Source: an uncultured Erwinia sp.
GTDB taxonomy: Bacteria > Pseudomonadota > Gammaproteobacteria > Enterobacterales > Enterobacteriaceae
Length of the DNA stretch: 64,000 bases
Assembly: GCA_946221915.1 (NCBI GenBank)
Contig: CAMIKG010000015.1
Coordinates: forward strand, 1-64,000
Reading direction: 5' to 3'
Shown: one piece after another, positions 28,971 through 37,619 of the stretch
Layout: every line of letters begins with the position of its first letter
How positions within the stretch are numbered: position 1 is the first letter of the stretch
Translations under genes and position numbers: made by a program
The notes under the pieces: generated by a model
Databases searched by the model: none
Told to the model about the DNA's origin: nothing
The model's input: the letters and a program-made list of their open reading frames with translations, nothing else

Positions 28971-29957
28971 TTAATTAACCTCCGCCGCTAACCGATACGG
29001 TCTGAAGCAAATCACATCCAGCCCCAACCAGTCATTAATCTCTTTGAACCGCTCCTGCAGCGGTTCAATCTCATTGCAGTTAAATACCTGCGCCGCCTTG
29101 ATGGCATCGCCGAAACCACCGGCATTAGCAGGTTCCGTACCCATCAGCGCAGGCGGTACCCGGTGCGCTGCTTGCTGGTCACTGCGGCTGACGCTTTTGA
29201 TATCCGAGAAATTATCCTTCGCTGCCACTTCACCAATCGGGATCACTTTGACGCTATCAGGCTTACCGTTTGGCAAGTACATCAGCAAATTGCGGAAATT
29301 ACCGGGACCACGACTGTTTTTCAGCGCCTCCTGCAACGCATCAATATCAGCTTCATTATGTGCCGGATCGCTGAGATAAAGGATAAATCCTGCATGGCTG
29401 CCGTTCTTATAATAGCGGCGGCGAAATAGCGTGGCGGCGTTATCCAGCCATGTGGCACTAAGCGCAGACAGATATTCAGGTAGCCCGTAGATTTCCTGAT
29501 TGATATCCGGCTCCAGCAGGTGGCCGATGCTACCGGGTTTAAATTCGTGATCCACTTTGCCAGGCTGAATAAAGTAGTAATGATCCAGCTCTTTGCCGCG
29601 CCGCACGTATTTTGCCAGCGCCGGTAACAAATTCAGGGGCTGTCCCAGCCGGTTATCCTGACGTTCCACATAAGCATTGCCAAATACCAGATAATCCAGC
29701 GCCAGGCGGCTGAATACTTGTCGCGAGAGTAAAGGATGCGGGATAAAGGTACTGACCAGCACGTTACGCTTCACGCAGATTGGGCTGGAATGGTGGGCAG
29801 AGGCGCGGAACGACAGCGCCAGAGAGTTGAAGTCCACCGGCGGCGCATACCATTTACCGTAGTCGACACACTCCAGATAATTCAGCAGCTCCCGCCTATC
29901 CAGCAGCGCTTCTGGCTCGTCAAAAGTGAAGGCTATCATTTTCTTCTCGACGCTCAT
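28971..29957 (-). CDS. Q: Portal protein (P2 gpQ)
   Basis: 328 residues, PBSX/P2 family portal. It forms the dodecamer at the head vertex through which DNA enters and leaves. Conserved stretches: LALDYLVFGNAYVERQDNR, LYLSDPAHNEADIDALQEAL, VSRSDQQAAHRVPPALMGTE and IEPLQERFKEINDWLGL. It overlaps the terminase stop by ATGA, so translation is coupled, as in P2. Downstream, it converges on the large nuclease gene. Confidence 0.96.
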   Translation of the reverse strand: MSVEKKMIAFTFDEPEALLDRRELLNYLECVDYGKWYAPPVDFNSLALSFRASAHHSSPICVKRNVLVSTFIPHPLLSRQVFSRLALDYLVFGNAYVERQDNRLGQPLNLLPALAKYVRRGKELDHYYFIQPGKVDHEFKPGSIGHLLEPDINQEIYGLPEYLSALSATWLDNAATLFRRRYYKNGSHAGFILYLSDPAHNEADIDALQEALKNSRGPGNFRNLLMYLPNGKPDSVKVIPIGEVAAKDNFSDIKSVSRSDQQAAHRVPPALMGTEPANAGGFGDAIKAAQVFNCNEIEPLQERFKEINDWLGLDVICFRPYRLAAEVN

Positions 29958-31738
29958 CCGTACACTCTTATCAGGCCGCGCCCGCTGTTGGCACCGCCAG
30001 AACTTTCCAGCGGTTCATTGATAATGGCGTGCATGCACGCCCATGCCAGATCCGCGTGGGAGACCTCTTCCGAACGGCTGGCTTCAAAGGTCACCTGTCG
30101 CCCAGAGGGTGTCAGGGTTTTACGAATCGACATAAAGGATTGCGCCAGATCGGTCCACCCGGCATCGAACTCCAGCCGGTGCCTGCGGATGACATCCAGC
30201 GTTTTCAACACCAGTCGCTGTTTTACTTCGGGGGAATAAGAGAACGACTGCACCGCCGGGAAAAACTGTTTCACCAGCTGATGAACCCCAGCACCGATGC
30301 CAGTGACATCATTACCGATGTAAGTCACGTTATAACGCCCGGTGATCTTGCGGATGCTTTCAGCCTGCGCGGCAAAGTCCATGCCCCGCCAGGAGTGCTT
30401 TTCAATTACCCTGAATTTCCCGCCATCAACCACCGGTGGGGCAATGACTGCGCATCCGGCACTGTCACCATTGAGCGCCGGATCATACCCCACCCATACT
30501 GACCTCTCACCAAGAGGACGCAGGGCAAAGGGTTTATAGTCTTCCCATACTTCCCATGAATCCACCATACAGCTCTGCAGCATGCTGAGCGGGAATACCG
30601 ATGCGGTATCGTCGATAAACTGGCACAGAAACAGGTTTGCGAATTCCTCCGGACTGTACTCGAGTCGCAGCTGCGCAAGGTCAAACAGGTCGTAGCCCTG
30701 GTTAATCGCATCTTCGACGGTAACGATTTGTCGCCACTGACCGTCTTCACACAGCCGTCCGTCCGCCAGCGCTCCGTGGCTGATATCAAGCTGAATCTGC
30801 TCGCTCTTTGCCCTGCCCCGGTTAAACAGCTGCCCCGACCAGAATTTATACGCCTCATGCGTGATACTCGATGGCGTGGAAAAATAGGTTTGCCGCCAGT
30901 GTTTCTGGCTGGCCATGCCCGCTGCCACCCGCCTCAGTTCCAGAAAGCGGTAGATCCAGAAATATTCATCCAGGTAGAGGTTGCCATGGTAGGTTTGTGC
31001 GGTACGGGCGTTGGTGCCGAGGAAATAGAGCCGCGCCTGGTTATGAGGCAGGAAAATGACTTCCCCCTTCAGCTCGATATCCGCTTCACGCGCAAAGTCG
31101 ATAATGTACTGACGGAACTGATGAGCCTGAGATTTGGATGCTGACAGGAAGATCTGGTTACGCCCGGTTTCCATTGCGTCCATAAAACCTTCACGACCAA
31201 AAAACATGGTCGCGCCAATCTGACGAGCTTTGTTAATATCGCGAATCCGTTGTTCCAGTCCGGCGCGATACCAGTGTTTCTGGTGCGGAAACAGTCCATC
31301 GATGAAAACCTGCCTGAGCTTTTCCGTCTGTTGTTCGCTGATGCCGTTAGTTTCCTGCTGCTTACGTGGGCTGACGTTGCGTTTCGCCAGGTTCGGGTTG
31401 AGATCGACTTCATTCCCGCCCTGCTGGTAGCGTTCAATACGTGCCCCACGCTCCATCTGCCGCCACAGCAGATCGATCTCTTTGAAGTCTTTGCCCTCTT
31501 TCTTGTCCTTCACCGTGAGCTGAATCAGCCGAGCTTCTGTCACCGCCGTGACACGATCCAGCGGAGCCGTTTTATCCCAGCCATCACGCCGCTTCCAGCT
31601 GTGTAGCGTCGCCACCTTTTCGCCCAGCAACTCTGCAATCCGGGCAATACGAAATCCCTGCCAGTACAGATAGCGGGCTTTCCGGCGCGGATCTTCATCC
31701 TGCAAAGCATGTAAATGGCGTTCAGTGTCTGGCTGCAT
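29954..31738 (-). CDS. P: Large terminase subunit, ATPase-nuclease (P2 gpP)
   Basis: 594 residues. N-terminal HTH (RKARYLYWQGFRIARIAELL) and DNA-packaging ATPase with a Walker A-like KARQIGATMFFGREG and Walker B-like GNLYLDEYFWIYR; C-terminal RNase H-like nuclease with Asp in VWVGYDPALNGDSAG and near NDVTGIGAGVHQLV. It cuts at cos and drives DNA into the head. Transcribed leftward, divergent from O, from the region with the first Ogr-like site. Confidence 0.96.
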   Translation of the reverse strand: MQPDTERHLHALQDEDPRRKARYLYWQGFRIARIAELLGEKVATLHSWKRRDGWDKTAPLDRVTAVTEARLIQLTVKDKKEGKDFKEIDLLWRQMERGARIERYQQGGNEVDLNPNLAKRNVSPRKQQETNGISEQQTEKLRQVFIDGLFPHQKHWYRAGLEQRIRDINKARQIGATMFFGREGFMDAMETGRNQIFLSASKSQAHQFRQYIIDFAREADIELKGEVIFLPHNQARLYFLGTNARTAQTYHGNLYLDEYFWIYRFLELRRVAAGMASQKHWRQTYFSTPSSITHEAYKFWSGQLFNRGRAKSEQIQLDISHGALADGRLCEDGQWRQIVTVEDAINQGYDLFDLAQLRLEYSPEEFANLFLCQFIDDTASVFPLSMLQSCMVDSWEVWEDYKPFALRPLGERSVWVGYDPALNGDSAGCAVIAPPVVDGGKFRVIEKHSWRGMDFAAQAESIRKITGRYNVTYIGNDVTGIGAGVHQLVKQFFPAVQSFSYSPEVKQRLVLKTLDVIRRHRLEFDAGWTDLAQSFMSIRKTLTPSGRQVTFEASRSEEVSHADLAWACMHAIINEPLESSGGANSGRGLIRVYG

Positions 31739-31798
31739 AGTGACCTCTTATCGCTGCAGCAAGCGTAAACAAGCCATACCGCAGGCGCAGAGAAACCA

Positions 31799-31821
31799 CT
31801 TGTAACCATCTGATATACAAG
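31799..31821. promoter_or_regulatory. Ogr-like late activator site between P and O
   Basis: CTTGT-N13-ACAAG, a perfect 5-bp inverted repeat. The same form occurs before X, V and FI. Being symmetrical and between divergent genes, it could serve both the P-Q and O-L operons. Confidence 0.7.
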
Positions 31822-31889
31822 CAAAGCGCATTGCCTGACATCCCGGCACTACCGACCATAAACATATTTACCTGACGGCAGGAGCGGCT

Positions 31890-32723
31890 ATGAGTGAGAC
31901 AGGCAAAGCGAAAAAGAAATGGCTCTCAAACTGGGTACGCATTGCCGTGGAAGGGGCGACCTGTGATAAACGCACCATCGAACGCAAATGGATCGAGCAG
32001 ATAGCTGACAGTTACAGCCCGCAGGTTTACGGCGCACGTATCAATCTGGAACATCTGAAAGGCATTCTTCCCGACGGCCCGTTTAAGCGTTATGGCGATG
32101 TGGCGATGGTGAAAAAGGAAGAGGTTACAGACGAAGGACCACTGAAAGGCAAGCTGGCGCTGCTGGCGCGCCTGGCCCCGACAGATTCACTGGTGGCGAT
32201 GAATCGTAAAGGTCAGAAGGTGTATACCTCGGTGGAGATCGATCCTAAATTTGCCGACACCGGTAAAGCCTATCTGGTTGGAGTTGCGGTCACAGATGAC
32301 CCGGCCAGCCTCGGTAATGAAATGCTCTCTTTCTGTGCGAACGCTCAGCACAACCCCCTGGCGTCGCGTAAACGCTCACCTGAAAATGTGTTCAGCGTCG
32401 CAGAAGAAACTGAACTGGAATTCGAGGAAGTAGAAGAAAACAGCAGCGAATCGCTGTTCAGCTTTGTCAGGACACTGTTGAGCAAAAAAGAAAAAAGCGA
32501 CAACAGCCAGATGGCTGATGTGCATCGGGCGGTGGAAGAAATTGCGCGATTCTGCAATCAACTCAATGAGCAACTGCAGGGAAAACTGGCACACCTGAGC
32601 CTGCAACATCACCAGTTGCTCACCGACTACACCACACTAAAAACCATGCTGGAACAGCAGCCCGCCACGCCAGCGCGTCCGCCTGCGACGGGTGGCAACA
32701 GTGATTTGAAAACCGACTGTTAA
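31890..32723 (+). CDS. O: Capsid scaffolding protein/protease (P2 gpO)
   Basis: 277 residues. N-terminal serine protease part (KKKWLSNWVRIAVEGATCDKR; YGARINLEHLKGILPDG with a catalytic-type His) and a C-terminal scaffold helix (about 200-260: DVHRAVEEIARFCNQLNEQL). In P2 it shapes the procapsid and cuts itself and gpN. CAGGAG lies before the ATG. First gene of the rightward head operon. Confidence 0.95.
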   Translation: MSETGKAKKKWLSNWVRIAVEGATCDKRTIERKWIEQIADSYSPQVYGARINLEHLKGILPDGPFKRYGDVAMVKKEEVTDEGPLKGKLALLARLAPTDSLVAMNRKGQKVYTSVEIDPKFADTGKAYLVGVAVTDDPASLGNEMLSFCANAQHNPLASRKRSPENVFSVAEETELEFEEVEENSSESLFSFVRTLLSKKEKSDNSQMADVHRAVEEIARFCNQLNEQLQGKLAHLSLQHHQLLTDYTTLKTMLEQQPATPARPPATGGNSDLKTDC

Positions 32724-32737
32724 GGAAAGCCTCCGCT

Positions 32738-33757
32738 ATGCGCAATGAAACCCGGCTGAAGTATAACGATTTCGTGGAAACCATCGCCCAGCTCTCCGGC
32801 GTCCAGAGCGCCACGGCAGAATTCACCGTGGAACCTTCTGTGCAGCAGAAACTGGAAACGATAATCCAGGCTTCTGCTGAGTTCCTGACCAAGATTAATG
32901 TGCAGGAAGTGATTGCGCAGGAAGGCGAAAAAGTCGGCGTCGGTATCAGCCGCCCAACCGCCAGCCGTACCGATACCAGCCAGCGGGAACGTGAGCCGGT
33001 TGATATCAGCCAGCTCACCGCCAACCGCTATCGCTGCGAGCAGACCAACTACGATACCGCTATCCCCTATGCAAAACTGGATGCCTGGGCTGCTCATCCC
33101 GATTTTCAGATCCGCCTTAGAGACAGTATTGCCCGACGCCAGGCACTGGACCGTATTCTGATTGGTTTCCATGGTACCCATGTCGCAGCGCAAACCAGTA
33201 TTACGCAGTTCCCACTGTTACAGGACGTCAATAAAGGCTGGCTGCAGCAGTACCGTGACAATGCACCAGAGCGCGTCATGTCTGAAGTTGAAGAAAACTC
33301 GGGCAAGATCGTGGTAGGCAAAGATGGTGATTACGAGAATCTGGATTCGCTGGTTGCGGACGGTGTGGAGAATCTGATTGATGAATGGCATGTCGACGGC
33401 GCGAACCTGATAGCCATTTGCGGGCGCGGCATTCTGCACGACAAATATTTCCCTATCCTTAACCAGAGCAACGAAAACAGCGAGAAGCTCGCCGGGCAGA
33501 TTCTGGTCAGTCAAAAGATCCTCGGTGAACTACCCGCCATACGTGTACCAGGGTTTCCGCGTAACACTATTCTGGTAACAGCATTCAGCAACCTTTCGAT
33601 CTACTTCCAGCGCAGCGCCCGCCGCCGCTCCCTTATCGATAACCCAAAACGCAACCGGGTTGAAAACTTTGAATCGTCCAACGATGCCTTTGTGGTGGAA
33701 GATTACGGCTGCGGCTGCCTGCTGGAAAATATCGAGATTAAGGATAATAAAGCATGA
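32738..33757 (+). CDS. N: Major capsid protein (P2 gpN)
   Basis: 339 residues. Start MRNETRLKYNDFVETIAQLSGV and the early conserved FTVEPSVQQKLETIIQ are typical of P2-family capsid precursor, which loses its first 30 or so residues on maturation. ICGRGILHDKYFPILNQ and VEDYGCGCLLENIE are conserved near the C-terminus. HK97-type fold in P2. Confidence 0.96.
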   Translation: MRNETRLKYNDFVETIAQLSGVQSATAEFTVEPSVQQKLETIIQASAEFLTKINVQEVIAQEGEKVGVGISRPTASRTDTSQREREPVDISQLTANRYRCEQTNYDTAIPYAKLDAWAAHPDFQIRLRDSIARRQALDRILIGFHGTHVAAQTSITQFPLLQDVNKGWLQQYRDNAPERVMSEVEENSGKIVVGKDGDYENLDSLVADGVENLIDEWHVDGANLIAICGRGILHDKYFPILNQSNENSEKLAGQILVSQKILGELPAIRVPGFPRNTILVTAFSNLSIYFQRSARRRSLIDNPKRNRVENFESSNDAFVVEDYGCGCLLENIEIKDNKA

Positions 33758-34404
33758 TGACCCCTGCCCGTCGCCATCTGCTGCGTCAGCAGGCCAAAGC
33801 AAGCGTGACTGAATCTCCTGAATTTGCCAGCGGCTATGAGCTGATGCTGGCAAAACTGGCCACCGATAAGCGCCGCCTGAAAATGATCCAGTCAATCGAA
33901 CATAAAATTGAGGTTAAACGCGAACTGCTGCCCGATTACCAGCCATGGATTCAGGGCGTTCTCAGTGCTGACAATCCCCGACAGGACGACGTGCTGGTGA
34001 CCGTTCTGTTGTGGACGCTGGATACCGGCGATTTTCCGGCGGCTTATCCAATGGCGAAGCACGCTATCCGTCACGGCTGGCAAACCCCGGATCAATACCA
34101 GCGCCAGACCGCCTGCATGATTGCCGAAGAAGTGGCCAATACCTCGCTAAAACAGCTATCTGCTGGCAGCTTTAGCGCGCTGGAAAGTTTGCAGGCTCTC
34201 GCCGAGCTGCTGGCCAGTGAAGACATGCCCGATCAGGTACGCGCCCGGCTACATAAAGCGTTGGGATGGGCGCTGGCGGCAAGCCAGCCACATGAAGCCC
34301 TGCGCCAGTTTCAGCGCGCTCTGCAGCTGGATGACAACGCCGGGGTAAAAAAACTGATTGAGAAACTGGAGCGGAAAATCCGCAACAGTGGAGCTACCGG
34401 GTGA
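33754..34404 (+). CDS. M: Small terminase subunit (P2 gpM)
   Basis: 216 residues. It overlaps the N stop (ATGATG). Features PARRHLLRQQAKA at the start, HAIRHGWQTPDQYQRQTACMI in the middle and RARLHKALGWAL with a TPR-like end (EALRQFQRALQLD). It recognises cos DNA for the large subunit in P2. Confidence 0.94.
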   Translation: MMTPARRHLLRQQAKASVTESPEFASGYELMLAKLATDKRRLKMIQSIEHKIEVKRELLPDYQPWIQGVLSADNPRQDDVLVTVLLWTLDTGDFPAAYPMAKHAIRHGWQTPDQYQRQTACMIAEEVANTSLKQLSAGSFSALESLQALAELLASEDMPDQVRARLHKALGWALAASQPHEALRQFQRALQLDDNAGVKKLIEKLERKIRNSGATG

Positions 34405-34488
34405 GACCCTCACGCTCGGCGGCACGGCTGGCCGCGCGTGGTTTACCACAGCAACGCCAGCCGTCCACCGCCGATTTGGGAGAATGCC

Positions 34489-34956
34489 ATGAACTTTATC
34501 CTGGTCGCGCCAGCCAGCGATCAGCCTAAGCTGGTTATCGCTAATCACCCGTTTTTTCCTGATATTAATACGCAACATTTGAGGAATACGCAGCGGCTGG
34601 ACAGTACCATTTCCAATGACCGGCTGCGCGAATCACTACTGATTGCGCTGGCCAGCGTTAATGCCGATCTGCACGAATGGCGGCTGGAACAGGAAAATAA
34701 CGGGGTGAGTTATATTGCCGAAACCACAACTGAGCAACTGGATGGGGAAAGCGTCAATCTGCTTCTCTATCGCCGCGCGGTCTACAGCCTGACTCATGCC
34801 AGCCTACTGGAGCGCTATCGTAATTTTGATACTACCCTGCATGGCAGCAAGCTGGCGGAACAGAAAGAGAGTACTGCCGATGATCTGGCGCGCGATGCGC
34901 GGTTTGCCGTGCGGGATATTCTGGGGAAGTCGCGCAGTACTTTTGTGTTGGTTTAG
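34489..34956 (+). CDS. L: Head completion protein (P2 gpL)
   Basis: 155 residues from ATG 34489, preceded by GGGAGA; an open frame extends upstream to 34438 without support. Conserved: HPFFPDINTQHLRNTQRLD and the C-terminal AEQKESTADDLARDARFAVRDILG. It closes the filled head and links to the tail. In P2 X follows directly; here 2.1 kb of cargo lies between. Confidence 0.92.
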   Translation: MNFILVAPASDQPKLVIANHPFFPDINTQHLRNTQRLDSTISNDRLRESLLIALASVNADLHEWRLEQENNGVSYIAETTTEQLDGESVNLLLYRRAVYSLTHASLLERYRNFDTTLHGSKLAEQKESTADDLARDARFAVRDILGKSRSTFVLV

Positions 34957-35029
34957 AAAATTCGCCGCGTACTATATGCGTGACACCGGCAAAGACGGCT
35001 GAGGCTTCGCCGTTAAAAGTACGACTCCA

Positions 35030-35224
35030 TTAGTGGAGCTGTTTGAGATCATCTGCTGTCAGGCCAGTCATTTTCTGCACGGCAGCAGAATCCAGCCCGT
35101 TCTCCAGCATTGTGCGGGCCACTTTGAGTATTCCCTTCTGCTCACCAAGCAGAATGCCTTCCTCACGACCTTTTGCCAGACCTTTCTCCAGCCCTTTCTG
35201 TTCCAGTTTTTCTGCGATTGTCAT
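35030..35224 (-). CDS. Predicted internal-start product RpnS (C-terminal domain of Rpn)
   Basis: In frame with the Rpn gene at codon 242: ATG at 35224 preceded by AGGAGGAG and a 6-base spacer, the strongest ribosome site in this region and better than that of the full gene. It would give a 64-residue protein, MTIAEKLEQKGLEKG... to the common C-terminus. E. coli rpn genes are known to make such a small in-frame product, which binds and restrains the large nuclease. Translation here is predicted from sequence only. Confidence 0.6.
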   Translation of the reverse strand: MTIAEKLEQKGLEKGLAKGREEGILLGEQKGILKVARTMLENGLDSAAVQKMTGLTADDLKQLH

Positions 35225-35947
35225 CAGTATCTCCTCCTGCTGCGGTGAACGCTGTGCCAGCTCACGGATAAAGGATTCAGGGTCAGCCGTCTCCCCTGCC
35301 TGTAGCATATAGTTTATCAGCACTCGCAGTTGTTCATCTGTAGTGTAACCGCTACTAAGCAGCATGACTAGTTGCTCAAGTAGTTCGGACATGTCTCGAA
35401 TACGGATATGTTTCTGTAACAGCTCAAGCACGGCCATACGTCGATGGGCCATGATTTCATCGTCAGGTATAACGGTCACATCCACCAGTGGGAAGTCACC
35501 GCTATACACCTGCCCAGCTAGTTCAGGATCGCTGAATCCCTGCAGCCAGCTCATCGGATGTGGATAGGGAGTTTCGTTCCCATGATAGAAAAGAATCGGA
35601 ATCACTAGCGGCAGCTGTTTATGCCCGGCCTTGAGGTGCTGCTGCATCGCCGCTATGGCATAACGCATCAGACGAAAGCTCATCTGCTTATCGGCAGAAC
35701 TCTGATGTTCTATTAGACAATAAATATATCCTGCGCCGCCACCCGCTCTCAATGAATACAAGATATCCGAGCAGAATGATTGCAGATCATCCTCGATAAA
35801 ACTACCTGAGGTAATTTGCAGAGTATTAAGATCGCAACGCTGGAGCAGCGTTGGCGGCAAATGTATCTGCAGAAAGTCGCGCGCTGTTTCCGTATGGCTG
35901 AGAAGTTGTTTAAATACAGCATCATGTGGGGTTGGAGTGGTGCCCAT
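35030..35947 (-). CDS. Rpn family recombination-promoting nuclease (YhgA-like)
   Basis: 305 residues. N-terminal PD-(D/E)XK nuclease: start TPTPHDAVFKQLLSHTETARDFL, Asp61 in SFCSDILYSL, then Glu80-x-Gln82 in YIYCLIEHQSS, followed by FRLMRYAIAAMQ and VIPILFYHGNETPYPH. The C-terminal helical part has EKGLEKGLAKGREEG repeats. Family members are DNA endonucleases, and several act as toxins or in antiphage defence. Opposite in direction to the head operon around it, so it is cargo between L and X. A strong internal ribosome site marks a second product (35030-35224). An upstream RHH gene on the same strand may regulate it. Confidence 0.9.
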   Translation of the reverse strand: MGTTPTPHDAVFKQLLSHTETARDFLQIHLPPTLLQRCDLNTLQITSGSFIEDDLQSFCSDILYSLRAGGGAGYIYCLIEHQSSADKQMSFRLMRYAIAAMQQHLKAGHKQLPLVIPILFYHGNETPYPHPMSWLQGFSDPELAGQVYSGDFPLVDVTVIPDDEIMAHRRMAVLELLQKHIRIRDMSELLEQLVMLLSSGYTTDEQLRVLINYMLQAGETADPESFIRELAQRSPQQEEILMTIAEKLEQKGLEKGLAKGREEGILLGEQKGILKVARTMLENGLDSAAVQKMTGLTADDLKQLH

Positions 35948-36114
35948 TTTCCTTACCTGTCATCCAGTTTGACATACAAGGACACTACCACAGGTCATCA
36001 GCGGTTAAAATACGTTCACACGTATGACGGGAAGAAATTATTTCAGGCAAAAAGCATCTCAGCTTTATACTCGTTAGCAGAGCACCTAAATAATATGGCC
36101 AGGTTTAATTCTTT

Positions 36115-36291
36115 TTATTTTTTAGACTCAATCCCGCGCTTATCCAGCTCTCTGCGCAGTAACCGCTTAATCCACCCCGCCTTGTTATCATCACCATCCT
36201 CTTTCATGGCAATACTTAGCCTTTCAAATAAATCGGCGTCTAAGCGAATGTGGACAACATTTCTTTCTTTAGGAGTCTCTTTGGTTGACAT
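36115..36291 (-). CDS. Small ribbon-helix-helix (Arc-type) DNA-binding protein
   Basis: 58 residues, too short for most gene tracks: MSTKETPKERNVV start, strand VVHIRLDADLFERLSIAMKE, then helix DNKAGWIKRLLRREL and a basic tail. Pattern of an RHH repressor (one strand, two helices). It is upstream of the Rpn gene on the same strand (167-bp gap) and divergent from two small plus-strand genes. It may regulate either. Ribosome site weak (GAGCGG). Confidence 0.6.
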   Translation of the reverse strand: MSTKETPKERNVVHIRLDADLFERLSIAMKEDGDDNKAGWIKRLLRRELDKRGIESKK

Positions 36292-36363
36292 TGGGTGCCG
36301 CTCAAGTATATTTTTTCATACTGGTTATTAAATGTACACCAAGCTGCATTAATCAGTAAAGTC

Positions 36364-36398
36364 GACACCCCGGCGTGCGCGAACACGACCGAGGTGTC
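36364..36398. repeat. Inverted repeat in the divergent region, possible operator or hairpin
   Basis: GACACC-c-CGG and CCG-a-GGTGTC, 9 paired bases with one mismatch, 15-base loop. It lies between the RHH gene and the divergent small genes, so it could be an operator for RHH or a hairpin in the leader of the next gene. Confidence 0.4.
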
Positions 36399-36426
36399 TA
36401 ACCACAACATTAATCGAGGTAATGCT

Positions 36427-36633
36427 ATGGCTAACGCTAATAGTAACATATACGTACGCCCCAAACTCCATACCTTTCTTAATGCTCGTTCTCAACGGCA
36501 GCTGTCTGAGTTTCAGCCAATTCGCCAACTCTGCATTCCGACCAACACTGATGCAGAAGCACGAACCCTGCTCACGGGCATTCCATTGATGTTTGTTTTC
36601 TGCAAACCTCAGGAGTGCTGCCATGTTGAATGA
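36427..36633 (+). CDS. Small hypothetical phage protein
   Basis: 68 residues from ATG 36427 with GAGG upstream; earlier in-frame starts (36295) have no support. Composition is unremarkable, ending FVFCKPQECCHVE with three cysteines. It overlaps the next gene by 11 bp, suggesting joint translation. Not recognised. Confidence 0.5.
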   Translation: MANANSNIYVRPKLHTFLNARSQRQLSEFQPIRQLCIPTNTDAEARTLLTGIPLMFVFCKPQECCHVE

Positions 36634-36934
36634 TGCCGATATTCTTTATTGCCGTATGGCAGCGACCATCACTAAGCTGAATTTCTGCGATATGAGTCGC
36701 GATGAGTGCCTGCAACTTGCTGCCGACTGTGAAGAAACCCGTACCGGGCTATGTCACTGCCTGAGTTTTATTGGTGAGTCGCTGGTGACACTGGCCAGCC
36801 ATGAAGAACAAAATCTGGTACCGGCTAATCTCTTCCACCTAGGCCACAGCCTGACTGCCATAAGTTCACTGCTGCCGATGTTAATCGATTTAGAGCAGTT
36901 TATTAGGGCCGACCTAAGGAACATGGAGATATAG
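36623..36934 (+). CDS. Hypothetical helical phage protein
   Basis: 103 residues from ATG 36623 with AGGAG eight bases upstream. Cys-rich first half (YCRMAATITKLNFCDMSRDEC, then LAADCEETRTGLCHCL) followed by a long amphipathic helix region. No membrane segment. It follows the 68-residue gene and precedes the X late promoter. I do not recognise a family; helical bundle likely. Confidence 0.6.
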   Translation: MLNDADILYCRMAATITKLNFCDMSRDECLQLAADCEETRTGLCHCLSFIGESLVTLASHEEQNLVPANLFHLGHSLTAISSLLPMLIDLEQFIRADLRNMEI

Positions 36935-36959
36935 ACCAGCTAACAGTAGCCATCAGCTT

Positions 36960-36988
36960 CCGCTTGTAACGCTTTGTTCTACAGGCGG
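36960..36988 (+). promoter_or_regulatory. Ogr-like late activator site before X
   Basis: CCGCTTGT-N13-ACAGGCGG, an 8-bp inverted repeat with one mismatch, about 83 bp upstream of the X start. It would restart late transcription for X, lysis and R-S after the cargo insert that interrupts the head operon. Confidence 0.65.
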
Positions 36989-37056
36989 AAGCCATCCCGC
37001 TTAAATTTTCCCTGTGCCATCATCCCTGCATAACCTGATGTAACACGGGAATTGCC

Positions 37057-37260
37057 ATGATCGTTTACAGCCAGCAAGATGAAACGCTGGATCAGCTTTG
37101 CTGGCGCATTTTCGGATGTACCGCCGGAATTGTTGAGCAGCTTTATCGTGATAATCCGCATCTGTGTGAACAATCTCTGCGCTTATCTCATGGTACGCCA
37201 GTCAATGTACCGGAGCAGGCTCCCGCAATTATATTTCAGCGTATTAATTTATGGGACTGA
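37057..37260 (+). CDS. X: Tail protein X (P2 gpX)
   Basis: 67 residues with a LysM-like pattern: YSQQDETLDQLCWRIFG, TAGIVEQLYRDNPHL, and the ending VNVPEQAP. P2 gpX is a tail assembly protein with such a fold. It starts the X-lysis-R-S stretch. Confidence 0.9.
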   Translation: MIVYSQQDETLDQLCWRIFGCTAGIVEQLYRDNPHLCEQSLRLSHGTPVNVPEQAPAIIFQRINLWD

Positions 37261-37262
37261 CA

Positions 37263-37619
37263 ATGGCTACCGTTGTCACCGAACACGCTTTTTCGCTGGC
37301 CACATTGTCTCCCCCATTTCCAGCCCCGGTAGTTTTGGGCGCACTTTGCGGCGCATTACTGCTAGTTATTTCACAACGAGAGATCGGCCTGGTTTTACGC
37401 GTTGTCTTTTTTTGCGTGGCATTCGTTATCGGCCTGCTGACCGCAGATCTGTTTACGGCACTGATTGCGGCTTATTTGCCGTTACATATCGCGGACAAAC
37501 TCCCACCTGGGCTGGGAGCATTGGTTTCTTCGGCTATAACCGTGAAAGCCCTGCTGCGTGCCATCCATCAGCTGGATAACCCTGGTCCGCTTTTCGATTT
37601 TCTGAGGAGGCGTAAATGA
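37263..37619 (+). CDS. Putative holin
   Basis: 118 residues from ATG 37263; three hydrophobic segments (about 22-40, 46-66, 84-102) and a basic end (FLRRRK). It follows X by 2 bp and overlaps the next gene by 4. Position and topology fit the P2 holin Y, though the sequence is of another holin family. It would open the inner membrane for the endolysin. Confidence 0.75.
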   Translation: MATVVTEHAFSLATLSPPFPAPVVLGALCGALLLVISQREIGLVLRVVFFCVAFVIGLLTADLFTALIAAYLPLHIADKLPPGLGALVSSAITVKALLRAIHQLDNPGPLFDFLRRRK

